This document shows positions 27,333 to 37,692 of a stretch of 64,000 bases of DNA, piece by piece. The notes under the pieces were generated by a model, which did not search any database, had not been told where the DNA came from, and saw only the letters and a list, made by a program, of their open reading frames with translations. A program made the translations under genes and the position numbers. Numbering within the stretch: position 1 is the first letter of the stretch; the number at the start of each line of letters is the position of its first letter. This DNA comes from CAVVYA01 sp963752345 (GTDB lineage Bacteria; Pseudomonadota; Alphaproteobacteria; SMXQ01). The stretch is taken from NCBI GenBank assembly GCA_963752345.1, contig CAVVYA010000002.1, forward strand, positions 1,159,143 to 1,223,142, written 5' to 3'.

Positions 27333-29537
27333 ATGGCGGCTTCCCTGTCGGCGCGGTTGATGGATACCGGCCAACTTCCCAGCCACACGGCACTACAATG
27401 CCTGGTTGTGGCGGGCCGCCACCACGGCGTTCACCTCGCAGCCGAGCAGTTGGTCCGGGAACATGGGCTGGCGCCCGGTGAAGTCGACGACGCGAGCCTT
27501 CAGGCCATTGCCGCGACCGCTGGACTGGAACTCGGCGCGGTTCGACTGGCCGGCGACCTGCAGCGCATCCAAGACACCCTCCCCGCCATCATCCGCCTGA
27601 AAAACGGAAACACCATGTTGCTTCTCGCCATGGGCGAGACGGCCACAGGACCGACAGCGAAGCTGTACGATCCTTTGGTCGGCGAAGCGACGCCGCTGAT
27701 CATCGAACTCGATCGCCTCACCGAATCGATGACCGACGAGGTCTTTCTCATCAAGAAGCACGGCGAGGCCGATGACGAAACGGCGACAAGACCGTTCGGC
27801 TTGGGTCACCTGGTGCGTGAACTGCTTCAGGAACGCCGCCTGTTCCGTGATATCGCCGTCGCCGCCGCGGTGATGAGCGTCTTCGCTCTGGCGCCGGTGA
27901 TTTTCTGGCAACTCATCGTCGATCGCGTTCTGGTCTACAAGAATCTGCCGACGCTCCACGTGCTGGTCGGCGGCATGGCGTTCGTCATCTTGTTTGAAAC
28001 CTTGTTCGGCTATCTCCGGCGCACGCTCATCCTGGTCGCCACTGCGCGTATCGACGCGCGTTTGTCGACCTTCACGTTCAGCCGCCTGCTCAACCTGGGC
28101 ATCGAGTATTTCGAGCGTACGCCGACCGGCATGGTGACGCGCGACATGAACGAGATCTTTCGCATCCGCAATTTTCTCACCGGCCAGCTCTTCGGCACCG
28201 TGCTCGACAGCATGGTGCTGCTCATCGTCCTGCCGGCCATGTTCTGGTTCAGCCCGGCCCTCGCCTCTGTCGTGCTCGGCATCGGTGTATTGATGATCGT
28301 CGTGGTTCTCTGCTTCCTGCCGTTCATCCGTCGCCGCACCTCGCGCGCATTCGCGGCCGAGGGCGTGCAGAACTCCTATCTGGTCGAAACCGTGCAGGGC
28401 GTGCGCACCGTCAAGTCCCTGGCCCTGGAGCCCCAGCGCCGCCGCGTGTGGGACCGTCATGTCGTTCACGCGGCGCGCCTGCGCCGTGAGGCGGGCAGCA
28501 TCGTCAATCTAGCCCAGACGGCGGTTTCGCCGCTCGAGAAGCTGATGACCAGCGGCGTGATCGCGCTCGCCGCATACGCCGCCGTGACCAGCAACGACCC
28601 GGTGCTGATCGGCACCTTGATCGCCTTCGGCATGCTGTCGCAGCGCGTCGCCCAGCCGCTCATCCAGCTCGCCCATCTCGTCCAGCAATTCGACGAGGCG
28701 AGCCGCGCCATCCGCACCGTCGCCGCCGTGGTCAATCAGGCGCCGGAAGAAGGCCGCGGCACCGGCGGCCTCCGCACGCCGATCAGAGGCGCCATCGAGT
28801 TCTCCGGCGTGCGCTTCCGCTACCCCAACGCCCAGAATTTGGCCCTGAACGACGTCTCGTTCAGTATTCCGAGCGGCAGCATTTTCGGCATCATGGGGCG
28901 TAGCGGCTCGGGCAAGACCACCATCACCCGCGTTTTGCAAGGCCTGCACCGTCAATACGACGGCTTGATCAAGGTCGACGGCACGGATATCCGCGCCATC
29001 GATCTCGATCACCTGCGCCGCAGCACCGGCGTCGTCCTGCAGGAGAGCTTCCTGTTCGCCGGCAGCGTGCGCGACAACATCGGCGCGGCCCAGCCCGGTG
29101 CCAGCTTCGAGCAAGTCGTCGCCGCCGCCCGCCTCGCGGGCGCGGAGGAGTTCATCGAGCGCCTGCCGCGCGGCTACGACACCCTTCTCGAAGAAGGCGG
29201 CGCCAACCTTTCCGGTGGTCAGCGCCAGCGCATCGCCATCGCCCGCGCCCTATTGGTCGATCCCGCGTTGCTGATCTTCGACGAAGCGACCAGCGCTCTG
29301 GACCCCGAGAGCGAAGCGATCATCAACGCCAACCTGCAGCAGATCGCCAAGGACCGCACGGTGATCGTGATCTCCCACCGCCTGTCGTCTCTGGTGCCGT
29401 CCAACGCCATCCTGGTGCTGGACAATGGCCGTGTCCTCGACACCGGCACTCACAAGGATCTGCTCGGCCGCTGCGATCTGTATCGCCGCCTATGGCGTCA
29501 GCAGAATATGCACTCTTTGGCGGGAGCCGCAGAATGA
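27333..29537 (+). CDS. Type I secretion ABC transporter (HlyB/peptidase-like domain family)
   Basis: A 734-residue inner-membrane exporter. Residues 10-140 form a C39-peptidase-like domain with no Asp-Cys-Gly catalytic motif, so it is likely a non-cleaving substrate-binding domain as in HlyB. Residues 160-450 are the six-helix ABC exporter domain. The nucleotide-binding domain has Walker A GRSGSGKTT, signature LSGGQRQRIAI, Walker B ALLIFDEATSALD and switch VISHRLSSL. GAGG precedes the ATG. Its stop overlaps the adaptor start by four bases (ATGA). The likely cargo is the GH16/RTX-like protein encoded two genes on. No TolC-type outer-membrane gene is present. Confidence 0.93.
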   Translation: MAASLSARLMDTGQLPSHTALQCLVVAGRHHGVHLAAEQLVREHGLAPGEVDDASLQAIAATAGLELGAVRLAGDLQRIQDTLPAIIRLKNGNTMLLLAMGETATGPTAKLYDPLVGEATPLIIELDRLTESMTDEVFLIKKHGEADDETATRPFGLGHLVRELLQERRLFRDIAVAAAVMSVFALAPVIFWQLIVDRVLVYKNLPTLHVLVGGMAFVILFETLFGYLRRTLILVATARIDARLSTFTFSRLLNLGIEYFERTPTGMVTRDMNEIFRIRNFLTGQLFGTVLDSMVLLIVLPAMFWFSPALASVVLGIGVLMIVVVLCFLPFIRRRTSRAFAAEGVQNSYLVETVQGVRTVKSLALEPQRRRVWDRHVVHAARLRREAGSIVNLAQTAVSPLEKLMTSGVIALAAYAAVTSNDPVLIGTLIAFGMLSQRVAQPLIQLAHLVQQFDEASRAIRTVAAVVNQAPEEGRGTGGLRTPIRGAIEFSGVRFRYPNAQNLALNDVSFSIPSGSIFGIMGRSGSGKTTITRVLQGLHRQYDGLIKVDGTDIRAIDLDHLRRSTGVVLQESFLFAGSVRDNIGAAQPGASFEQVVAAARLAGAEEFIERLPRGYDTLLEEGGANLSGGQRQRIAIARALLVDPALLIFDEATSALDPESEAIINANLQQIAKDRTVIVISHRLSSLVPSNAILVLDNGRVLDTGTHKDLLGRCDLYRRLWRQQNMHSLAGAAE

Positions 29538-30880
29538 CCTTTCTCAACCCGGCTCGCACCGCCGACCAGACGATCGCCCGATTCCGCTCGGAGACCGATG
29601 CCCTTTCTCAGGAGAGGGAACCGATCGCCGCCCGCCTGACGCTCATGATCGTCACCGGCGCCATCCTGCTCGGCTTCGTCCTGGCTGCCTTCGTGTCGAT
29701 CGACCGCGTGGTCACCGGCACGGGTCAGCTCGTCACTCATGACCCGACCATCGTCGTGCAATCGCTCAATCGCGCCATTATCAAAAGCATCAATGTCAAA
29801 GCCGGCGATCGCGTCAGGGCCGGCGACCTGCTGGCAACCTTGGACTCGACCTTCGCCGCAGCGGACGTGGCGCAGCTCGCGGTTCAGGTCGAAAGCCTGG
29901 ATGCCGAGATCGCCCGTCTGGAGGCCGAACGGGACGACAGGCCTTTCCTGGCCACGGGACTGGCGGAGCGTTATGCGGTGATGCAGCAGAGCCTGTATTC
30001 CCAGCGCCGCGCTCAGCGCAACGAGCAGTTACGCAGCCTGGACTCGAAGATCGCGCAGACCGAAGCCACCATCGTCAAATTCACCAATGACCAGAAACGC
30101 TACGGCGAGCGCGCCAAGGTGATGAACGAAGTCGAATCCATGCGCCGCAAGCTCGCCGAGCAGCAGGTCGGCAGCCGCCTCACACTGCTCCAGGCGATGG
30201 ACCAGCGGCTCGAAATCCTGCGCAACCTGGATTATGAGACCAACGCGCTCCTCGAAGCGAGTCATCAGCTGGAAACCGCGCGGGCGGAACGCGAATCGTT
30301 CGTCGAGCAATGGCGGACACAGATCAACGTCGAACTCATCACCAAGCGCACGACGCACGACGCGATTCTCGAGCAGCTCGCGAAGGCGCGCAAGACCGAG
30401 GACCTCGTCAATCTCACGGCCCCGACGGACGCCGTCGTGCTTCAGGTCGCCAAGCTGTCTGTCGGATCGGTCCTCACCGAGGCCTCGCCGCTGTTCACGC
30501 TGGTTCCGGTCAATGCCGCCATCGAAGCGGAGATTTCGATCGACGCACGGGACATCGGATTCATTCGCGCCGGCGACCGCGTCGCCGTCAAGCTCGAGGC
30601 CTACAATTTTCTCGAGCACGGCTATGCCGAGGGTCGTGTGAAGGTCATCAGCGAGGATGCTTTCACCACCGCCCAAGACGGCGGCAAGACCGCGGTCCGC
30701 CCGTTCTACAAAGCCACCGTCGTCCTCGACAAGACAGCCTTGACCAATGTTCCCGACAGCTTCCGCCTGATCCCCGGCATGCCGGTGAGCGGCGACGTCA
30801 TCGTCGGCGACCGCACGATCCTGTCCTATTTGACCCACGGCCTGATGCGGAGCCTCAACGAAGCCATGCGCGAGCCCTGA
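29534..30880 (+). CDS. HlyD-family type I secretion periplasmic adaptor
   Basis: Membrane fusion protein of 448 residues that links the exporter to an outer-membrane channel. It has a cytoplasmic N-terminus, one membrane helix (about residues 36-58, LMIVTGAILLGFVLAAFVSI), a lipoyl-like hairpin (INVKAGDRVRAGDLLATLDS), a long coiled coil (about residues 105-300) and a beta-barrel end with VIVGDRTILSYL followed by THGL. The start at 29534 overlaps the ABC gene stop (ATGA), so translation is coupled. Confidence 0.93.
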   Translation: MTFLNPARTADQTIARFRSETDALSQEREPIAARLTLMIVTGAILLGFVLAAFVSIDRVVTGTGQLVTHDPTIVVQSLNRAIIKSINVKAGDRVRAGDLLATLDSTFAAADVAQLAVQVESLDAEIARLEAERDDRPFLATGLAERYAVMQQSLYSQRRAQRNEQLRSLDSKIAQTEATIVKFTNDQKRYGERAKVMNEVESMRRKLAEQQVGSRLTLLQAMDQRLEILRNLDYETNALLEASHQLETARAERESFVEQWRTQINVELITKRTTHDAILEQLAKARKTEDLVNLTAPTDAVVLQVAKLSVGSVLTEASPLFTLVPVNAAIEAEISIDARDIGFIRAGDRVAVKLEAYNFLEHGYAEGRVKVISEDAFTTAQDGGKTAVRPFYKATVVLDKTALTNVPDSFRLIPGMPVSGDVIVGDRTILSYLTHGLMRSLNEAMREP

Positions 30881-30882
30881 TC

Positions 30883-31698
30883 ATGACGATGAGATCCGTT
30901 TTGTCCGGCCTGTTCGCTCGCTTCCGCAAGCCACACTTGCTGCGCCACCTGGTGTGGGCCGCCCGCACGGGCAGCGCCGATGCGCAGTACCGGCTCGGCC
31001 TAGCTTACCTGACCGGCCGCGGCGCGCCGCACTATCCGACGGTGGCCGCGAAGTGGCTGGGCCGCGCCGCCGTGCAGGGTCACGCCGAGGCGTGCCATAG
31101 TCTCAGCCTGATCTATCTTACCGGCGCGCGGGCCAACGCGCCGTCCGCCACCTGGGCCGCGGAAGCCGAGAGTCGCGGTGCGGCCAATGTGGCGCTGCTC
31201 TATCCCGAAGGCTTCGATATACCGGCCGACGCCGACAAGGCCTTCGGGTTGGCCCAGGCCGCGGCGCAGCAGGGACTGGCGCGCGCCCAAGCCAATTTGG
31301 GCATGCTGTATCTGCGCGGCGTCGGTTGCACCCAGGACTTCCAGGAAGCCGAACGGTGGTGCCGGTTTTCCGCGCTCCAGCAGGACCCGGGTGGCGCGCT
31401 TGGCCTCGGCATTCTCTATGAACACGGCCTGGGCGTGGCGGCCGACCATACGGAGGCCGCGCGTTGGTACCGCCTCGCCGCCGACCAGGGCAACGACGCC
31501 GCAGCCACGGCGCTCGGTCTTTTGCTGCTCAACGGTCAGGGCGATAGCCGGGATCTCCAGAAAGCCCATCGCCTGTTGGTCGGCCCCGCCACGCGCGGCA
31601 ACGACTTCGCGAAAAAGGGCTTGGCGCAATTGCGCGTGGCCTCGACGAATTATGGCCAACCACCTACCGAAAAGCGAACGGCGACCATGAATCAGTAA
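30883..31698 (+). CDS. Sel1-repeat (TPR-like) protein
   Basis: A 271-residue helical-repeat protein with about six Sel1 units (DAQYRLGLAYLTGRG, ARAQANLGMLYLRGVG, GALGLGILYEHGLGV, DAAATALGLLLLNGQG). No signal peptide is clear. The start ATG is two bases after the HlyD stop, so it belongs to the secretion operon. Sel1 proteins mediate protein contacts; here it may help the secretion or regulation of the glycanase, but no partner is shown. The next gene, the putative cargo, begins 67 bases later. Confidence 0.85.
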   Translation: MTMRSVLSGLFARFRKPHLLRHLVWAARTGSADAQYRLGLAYLTGRGAPHYPTVAAKWLGRAAVQGHAEACHSLSLIYLTGARANAPSATWAAEAESRGAANVALLYPEGFDIPADADKAFGLAQAAAQQGLARAQANLGMLYLRGVGCTQDFQEAERWCRFSALQQDPGGALGLGILYEHGLGVAADHTEAARWYRLAADQGNDAAATALGLLLLNGQGDSRDLQKAHRLLVGPATRGNDFAKKGLAQLRVASTNYGQPPTEKRTATMNQ

Positions 31699-33270
31699 TT
31701 TCGGCTGCTCACGATTTCGATACCACTGATCCATTTTTTCACTTGTTTTAGCTAAGGAAAGTCACATGCCAGCTCCACTTCTTCCCAAAAGCGCCGGGCC
31801 GAACAACTGGTTGAGCACCGCGATCAGCGGCGCAACCTTGAATGGGGGCAATACCACGCGCGACCAACTGGCCGCCAATGCGACCAACATCACGTTGGCC
31901 GGGGGCGCCCTCGACGACACCTATATCGCCTACGACCCCTCGACCAAGATTACCGAGGTGGCCGGAGGCGGCGTCGATACCGTCCAGACCTGGGGCAGCG
32001 GCTATACGCTCAGCACCAATGTGGAAAACTTGTCATTGATGGGCACCACCAATTCGTATGCCAAGGGCAATACCGGCAGCAATATTCTGACCGGCAATTC
32101 CGGCAACAACGTCATCACCACGGGCGGCGGCAACGACGTGCTCGTCGGCAGCGGCGGTGCGGACACTTACGTGCCGACCAAGGAAGCAAACAGCATCACC
32201 TGGATCACCAATTTCAAGGCGTCCGGCGCGACTGTCGACACAGGTCGACGTGCGGGGCTTCGGGCTGAGCGGCTTTTCCAGCATCCAATCGCGCATGAGC
32301 CAGATCGGCACGGACGTGCAGATCGATCTCGGCAATGGCCAGAAGGTCATGCTCGAAAACAAGACCACGAGCGAGTTGACGGCAGCCAATTTCATGGTCG
32401 AAGCGGCGAGCGTGACGCCTGCGCCTGCGCCCGCTCCTGCTGCTGCGGCACCGACGAACCAAGCGCTTCCCGCTTCCGACCTCGTGCTGACCTTTGCCGA
32501 CGAGTTCGATACGCTCAACCTCTATTCCACCTGGAAGCCCCACGACGGCTGGGGTAACCGTACCCTGATCGGCAACAAGGAACTCGAGCTCTACGTAGAC
32601 CCGCAATACAAGGGCCTCGGCCTCAATCCGTTCTCGGTGCAGGACGGTATCCTGACGATCACCGCGGCGAAGGCCGATCCTTCCCTCGTGTCGCAATTGG
32701 GCGGATACAAGTACACCTCGGGTATGCTTTCGTCTCATGCGTCGTTCGCACAACAGTACGGCTACTTCGAGATGCGCGCGCAGATGACCACCGAACAGGG
32801 CATGTGGCCGGCCTTCTGGATGCTTTCCACCAACGGCAAGTGGCCTCCAGAGCTCGATATTGTCGAGGTCGTCGGCTCGAGCCCGACGATCGCTCACCAG
32901 ACGATGCATACCAAAGCCGGTACCAACTCCGGTAAGGGCACGAACCTGGGTGTGGACCTCGCCAACGGCTTCCATACCTACGGCATGGACTGGACCGCGA
33001 GCACCATCACCTTCTATGTGGACGGCAAGAAGACCCACACGGTCGCCACGCCGGCCGACATGCACACCTCGATGTACATGATGGTCAACCTGGCGGTCGG
33101 CGGCAACTGGCCGGGTTCGCCGGACGCGACCACCGACTGGTCGCGGACCAATCTGAAGGTCGACTATATCCGGGCCTATAAGCACGACCCGAACGCCGTG
33201 CCGGCACCGACGCCGGCTCCTGCCCTGCTCCAGCGCCAACGCCGGCACCGGCTCCCACGCCAACTTTGCA

Positions 33271-34150
33271 GGGCTTCTCGGCCGTGCTCAGCCAGGCGAT
33301 GAACCAGCTCGACCTCACCTCGAGCTACAAGGCCGCCATCGCCGGTGCGAACACCTCGACGACCTATACGGCCGCGCAGCTCGCCGTGAAGGGCATCGAT
33401 CCGAGCGCCAACGTGACCGTCGCCTATGACGCGAACGGCGGTATCACGGTCACCAACAACGCCGCGTGGGGCGCCATCAAGAACACCACGATCAAGAGCA
33501 ATCTCAGCGGCTCGGTGACCGTGAAGAACTTCGTCGCGGCTGAGCTCGCGCTCGGCGGCGGCGACAATACCGTGAGCGTAACCGACTCCAAGCGTGGATC
33601 GATTACCACCGGTGCCGGCAACGACACGATCACGTCATGGCCAAGAGCGACACCAACGATATCAACCAGATGAAGATCAACGCCGGCGACGGCAACAACA
33701 CCATCGGCTTCTCGGGTGCGGCCAACACCAAGGTGGTGGTCACGTCCGGCGCCGGCGTGGATGCCATCACCGTGTCGGGTCAGACCGGCGCGACGGTGAA
33801 CGCCGGCGGCGGCAACGACACGATCACCTTGGCTGGCGCGACCAGCGGCTACGGTCGAATGCGGGCGCCGGCGACGATCGCATCGTCGTCAGCTCGACGG
33901 GAAGCGTGAGCGTCACGGGCGGAGCCGGAAAGGACACGTTCGAGTTCGCCGCCGGCGCCCGCGCCACGATCACCGACTTCAACGCCGCCGAAGACAAGCT
34001 CGTTCTCAACGGCGTTCCGTTCGGCGGCGCGCAGGTCACCAACAGCAACGGCAATACCATCGTCGGCTTCGCCAATGGCTCGTCGGTGACTTTGACGCGG
34101 CGTCATCGCCTCGGCGAGCGCGCTCGGCCTGGCAGCGCCCACGGTGCAGT
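33271..34150 (+). repeat. C-terminal repeat module 1 of the GH16 protein
   Basis: First copy of a module of about 880 bases that begins with AVLSQAMNQLDLTSSYKAA, passes NNAAWGAIKNTTIKS, DSKRGSITTGAGNDTI and SDTNDINQMKINAGDGNNT, and ends TITDFNAAEDKL. Copy 2 starts 881 bases downstream. Confidence 0.75.
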
Positions 34151-34964
34151 CCCCCTTCCAGGCGATTCTCAGCCAGGCGATGAACCAGCTCGATCTCACG
34201 TCGAACTACAAGGCGGCCGTCACCGGCGCCGAACACCTCGACGACCTACACGGCATCCCAGCTCGGCATCGCGGGCATCAGCTCGACCGCCAATGTGAGC
34301 GTTGCCTACGACGGGAGCGGCGGCATCGCCGTGACCAACAACGCCGCCTGGGGCGCCATCAAGAATACCACCATCAAAAGCGCCAGCAGCGGCTCGGTGA
34401 CCGTGAAGAACTTCGTCGCAGCGTGAGCTCGCGCTCGGCGACGGCGACAACACCGTGACCGTGACCGACTCCAAGCGTGGCTCGATCACGACCGGCGCCG
34501 GCAACGACAAGATCACTGTCACCGCCAAGAGCGACACCAATGACATCAACCAGATGAAGATCAACGCCGGCGACGGCAACAACACCGTCGAGCTTCACGG
34601 GCGCGTCGAACACGAAGGTCGCGATCACCGCGGCGCCGGAGCCGACACCATCACCGTTTCCGGCCAGACCAGCGGCTCGGTGAACGCGGGCGCCGGCGAC
34701 GACCGCATCGTCAACTCGACCAGCGGCGCCATGACCCTGAGCGGCGGCGCGGGCAAGGATGTCTTCGAGTTCATCCGCAGTGCCCACGCCACCATCTCGG
34801 ACTTCAACGCGGCCGAGGACAGCATCGTCATCCGTGGCGGCGGCATGACCCCCGCGCAGGTCAAGGCCAACGGCAGCAACACGCTGATCGACCTGGGCGG
34901 CGGCGCTTCGATCACCCTGGCCGGCGTCAGCTCGCCGGTGACCGGGATCAACATCGCTTATGCG
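34151..34964 (+). repeat. C-terminal repeat module 2 of the GH16 protein
   Basis: Second copy, beginning AILSQAMNQLDLTSNYKAA and repeating NNAAWGAIKNTTIKS, DSKRGSITTGAGNDKI and SDTNDINQMKINAGDGNNT, ending TISDFNAAEDSI. Identity to copy 1 is high even at DNA level. Confidence 0.75.
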
Positions 34965-35016
34965 TAGGAAGTAGCCGGGGGAGATGGGGAAGCCAGCTTC
35001 GGCTGGCTGCAAGGGG

Positions 35017-35050
35017 AATGGCGGCGGATTCACATCCGCCGCCATTTCTT
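35017..35050 (+). terminator. Hairpin terminator after the GH16 gene
   Basis: A perfect 13-bp stem (AATGGCGGCGGAT with ATCCGCCGCCATT), loop TCAC, then TTTCTTT-like sequence. It also lies before the stop of the convergent TctC gene. Confidence 0.65.
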
Positions 35051-35071
35051 TGCTCGGGGACTGCGGCAGCG

Positions 35072-36138
35072 TTATTCGACCCGGATGCCCTGATTGCGCA
35101 TCATCGTGTTGATGTATTCGATGGCCTCGGCAGACGTAGCGCCGACGGTGCTTACCAGTTTCTGCACGTCATCGGCCGACATCGGCGTGAAATCCTCGCT
35201 CATCTTCTTGCCCTCAGACACGAAGGTGGGGTCGGCCGAGATCTTGCGGAAGGCGGCGCGATAGGCATTGACGATATCCGGCGAGGTCCCCGGCGGCAGC
35301 GCAAGCCATTTGTCCATGGCAGACATGCTGAGCCAGTAGTCGAAGCCCTGCTGGCCGAGCTTGTCGGTGATCTTGCCCTTCATCATGTCGGAGAAGATCG
35401 GCGTGGCGGCGAGCTCGGGGCGCGGCACGATCTTGCCGTTCTCCAGGCTGCCCGACTGGGCGATCACGCGGAACTTGCCGGTCTGCAGCGCCTTCTCCAC
35501 CTGGAAGTAGTTGGCGGTCGCGGTCATGTCGATCTCGCCGCGCTCGAGCGCCAGGAACATATCGTTGGTGCCCCGGTAGGCGGTGATCCAGCGCGCGTTC
35601 CAGCCGAGATACTCGATGCCCCACAGCGCCATCTGCACGCCGGTACGCGGCGCCGAGTTCGAACCCATGACCAGCGGCTCCTTGGTCTTGTCGTAGAGCC
35701 GCGGCTCGGCCTCCTTGTTGACCAGTAGGAAGTTGCCGCCACGCCCCACGCCGCCGATATAGGCATATTTGGTCGGATCGTAGCCGGCGGTCGACTTGCG
35801 ATAGAGCAACGGGTCGACCTGGCTCGAGGCGCCCGTGGTGAAGGTCATGCCGTCCGGCTTCACCTGATTGGCGAAGTGATTCTGCGCGGCGATGCCGCCG
35901 GCGCCCGGCATGTTCGTTACCACGATCGAGGGATTGCCCGGCAGGTACTTGTTGAGATAGGGCGCGACCAGCCGTCCCGTGGTATCGGTGCCGCCGCCGG
36001 TTTCCGAGCCGATCAGCATCGTCAGACGCTTGTCCTTAAAAGACATGTCGTCCGCCGCAACCGCAGGAGCGGCGGCGCCCGTGATCACAAGCGAGACAAA
36101 TTCCCAACGCCGCAGCGCGGCCGATCCCTATTTTCATG
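35072..36138 (-). CDS. TctC/Bug-type periplasmic substrate-binding protein (frameshift in signal peptide)
   Basis: Periplasmic receptor of about 355 residues. The ATG at 36138, with GGGAG upstream, starts MKIGIGRAAALGICLA; one base slips near 36090 before the remainder of the signal peptide (ITGAAAPAVAADD). The mature part has FKDKRLTMLIGSETGGGTD, VTNMPGAGGIAAQNHFA and PRTGVQMALWGIEYLG, all typical. It resembles the 3282 receptor more than the other copies. It is the last gene of the UbiD-TctC-UbiD-TctC unit, 82 bases after a ubiD stop. Confidence 0.85.
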
Positions 36139-36220
36139 TCATTCTCCCAGAAGCATTTACTCTATGTTGGCCGCAAGCTGACCGCGAAATGGGATCCCGA
36201 TCAAGGCTCTTCCTCTAGCC

Positions 36221-37678
36221 CTATGAAATCTCGGGGAAAGGCAGCTCGTTGCGGTATTTCTTCGCGACCGCCCGCAAGGCCTCCTTGTCGGCGCGGTTGA
36301 CCATCGGAAAACGATCCTTCCAGGCGAACGGCCGCACGGCATAGAAAATCGCCCGGCTGTTGGTATGCTCCTTCGAATCGCGCTTCTCCGGCGGCATGCG
36401 CGGGTCGAGCGGCGTGCCCCAGCAGCCGTCCACGGTCTGGATGTCGCTCGCCGGATCGACGCGCGTCTCCATCGCCCACACCACCTCCTGCATGCTCGAC
36501 GGATCGATGTCCTCGTCCACGATCACCACATAACGGCCGTTGCGCGCCGACGCGGCGCAGGCGAGCACACCGAGGCCGGCCTGCTTGGCATGGCCCGCAT
36601 AGCGCTGCTTGATCGAGACCGCGATGAGATACGGGTTGTGGATATAGACGCCCTGGATGTCCGGCACGCCAGCCGCTTCGAGCTGATCCCAAAGGATGCC
36701 GGAATCGAAACGCACGCTGTAGGTCGGCGCGCCCGGCCATTGCGGCGCCATGTTCACCAGGATCGGATCGTTGCGGTAGTAGATCGCCTTCACATGGATG
36801 ACCGGCTGCTTCTCGCCGGTGCCGAGCGTGCCGCCCGAGTAGTAGCCCGGCCATTCGCCGAACGGCCCCTCGTCGTGGGAATCCTGGGACGGCGGCGGCA
36901 CTTCCCCCTCGATGACGACTTCGGCATGGGCCGGAATCGGCAGGCCGGTAATCGGCCCCTTGACGATCGGCAACGGCTTGCCGCGCAACCCGCCGACCAG
37001 CTCCATCTCCGAGCGGCCCCATTCGAGCTTCGTCGAGGACGCCTGCAGCAGCAGCGGATCGCCGCCGAATACCGCGACGATCGGGCAGGCTTGGCCCTTG
37101 TCCCAGTAGCGCTGGCAGATGGCGCGGCCCTGCTGGCCCGGGCTCATCCATAGGCCGAGCATGTTCTTGCTGTGCACCTGGATGCGGTAGGTCGCCATGT
37201 TGACGAAGCCGCTTTCGGGATCGCGGTTGATCACCTGGTCGGCGGTGCCGATGTAGCGGCCGCCGTCCTTGGCATGGGCCTTGAGCACGGGAAATTTCCA
37301 TAGGTCGACGTCGTCGCCGGTCATGCGGTTTTCCAGGATCGGGCCGTTGGCGACCTCGACCGGGGGCATCGGCGTCGCCGTCTTGATCTTGTCGGTGATC
37401 TGGCGCACGAGCTGCAGCTTGGTCGCGTCGGGCGACAGGCCGTAGACCAGGGCCGTGCGCTTCTTCGAGGCGAGCGGCAGGCTGAGCACACGGAAGCCCT
37501 TGGGATAGCCCTTGATGTTGTCGAACAGCATCATCGGCGGCTCGGCGATGAACTCGGTCGCCGCCTCGGTCAGAGTGCCGATCTCGAGATCCCAGTCGGC
37601 GCCGTCGATGTCCTTGCATTGATCGATGCCACGCACCGCGTCGATGTAGGTGCGCAGGCCATCATATTCGTTTTCCAT
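36221..37678 (-). CDS. UbiD-family prenylated-FMN decarboxylase (B-type copy)
   Basis: Cytoplasmic non-oxidative (de)carboxylase of 485 residues. Family features include MMLFDNIKGYPKGFRVL near the start and the metal/prFMN region (GGRYIGTADQVINRDPESGF with MATYRIQVHSKN). The acidic loop EGPFGEWPGYYSGG contains the E(x)5E-like segment. The end reads FYAVRPFAWKDRFPMVN. The cofactor needs UbiX, not encoded here. The start ATG at 37678 is 14 bases after the preceding TctC stop. It lies between two TctC genes. The most similar gene in the window is the broken one at 46499-47966. Substrate is probably an aromatic or unsaturated acid. Confidence 0.88.
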   Translation of the reverse strand: MENEYDGLRTYIDAVRGIDQCKDIDGADWDLEIGTLTEAATEFIAEPPMMLFDNIKGYPKGFRVLSLPLASKKRTALVYGLSPDATKLQLVRQITDKIKTATPMPPVEVANGPILENRMTGDDVDLWKFPVLKAHAKDGGRYIGTADQVINRDPESGFVNMATYRIQVHSKNMLGLWMSPGQQGRAICQRYWDKGQACPIVAVFGGDPLLLQASSTKLEWGRSEMELVGGLRGKPLPIVKGPITGLPIPAHAEVVIEGEVPPPSQDSHDEGPFGEWPGYYSGGTLGTGEKQPVIHVKAIYYRNDPILVNMAPQWPGAPTYSVRFDSGILWDQLEAAGVPDIQGVYIHNPYLIAVSIKQRYAGHAKQAGLGVLACAASARNGRYVVIVDEDIDPSSMQEVVWAMETRVDPASDIQTVDGCWGTPLDPRMPPEKRDSKEHTNSRAIFYAVRPFAWKDRFPMVNRADKEALRAVAKKYRNELPFPEIS

Positions 37679-37692
37679 CGTGAACTGACCCT

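Larger units (their letters stand above)
31766..34967 (+). pseudogene. Secreted GH16 endo-beta-glycanase with RTX-like repeats (ExsH-like), frameshifted
   Basis: A type I secretion cargo of about 1,065 residues when joined across at least five one-base slips (near 32235, 33215, 33640, 33855 and 34100-34450). The N-terminal part has RTX-like calcium-repeat sequence (GNSGNNVITTGGGNDVLVGS). The GH16 domain lies at about 32490-33190 and carries the catalytic ELDIVE, with the nucleophile codon at 32850 and the acid/base codon at 32865. MWPAFWMLSTNGKWP and FHTYGMDWT are further GH16 landmarks. A tandem C-terminal module of about 0.88 kb follows twice and ends in the typical DFNAAED segments. By family it would cut a bacterial or plant beta-glucan or exopolysaccharide, as rhizobial ExsH cuts succinoglycan. 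Frame breaks may be errors. Confidence 0.82.
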
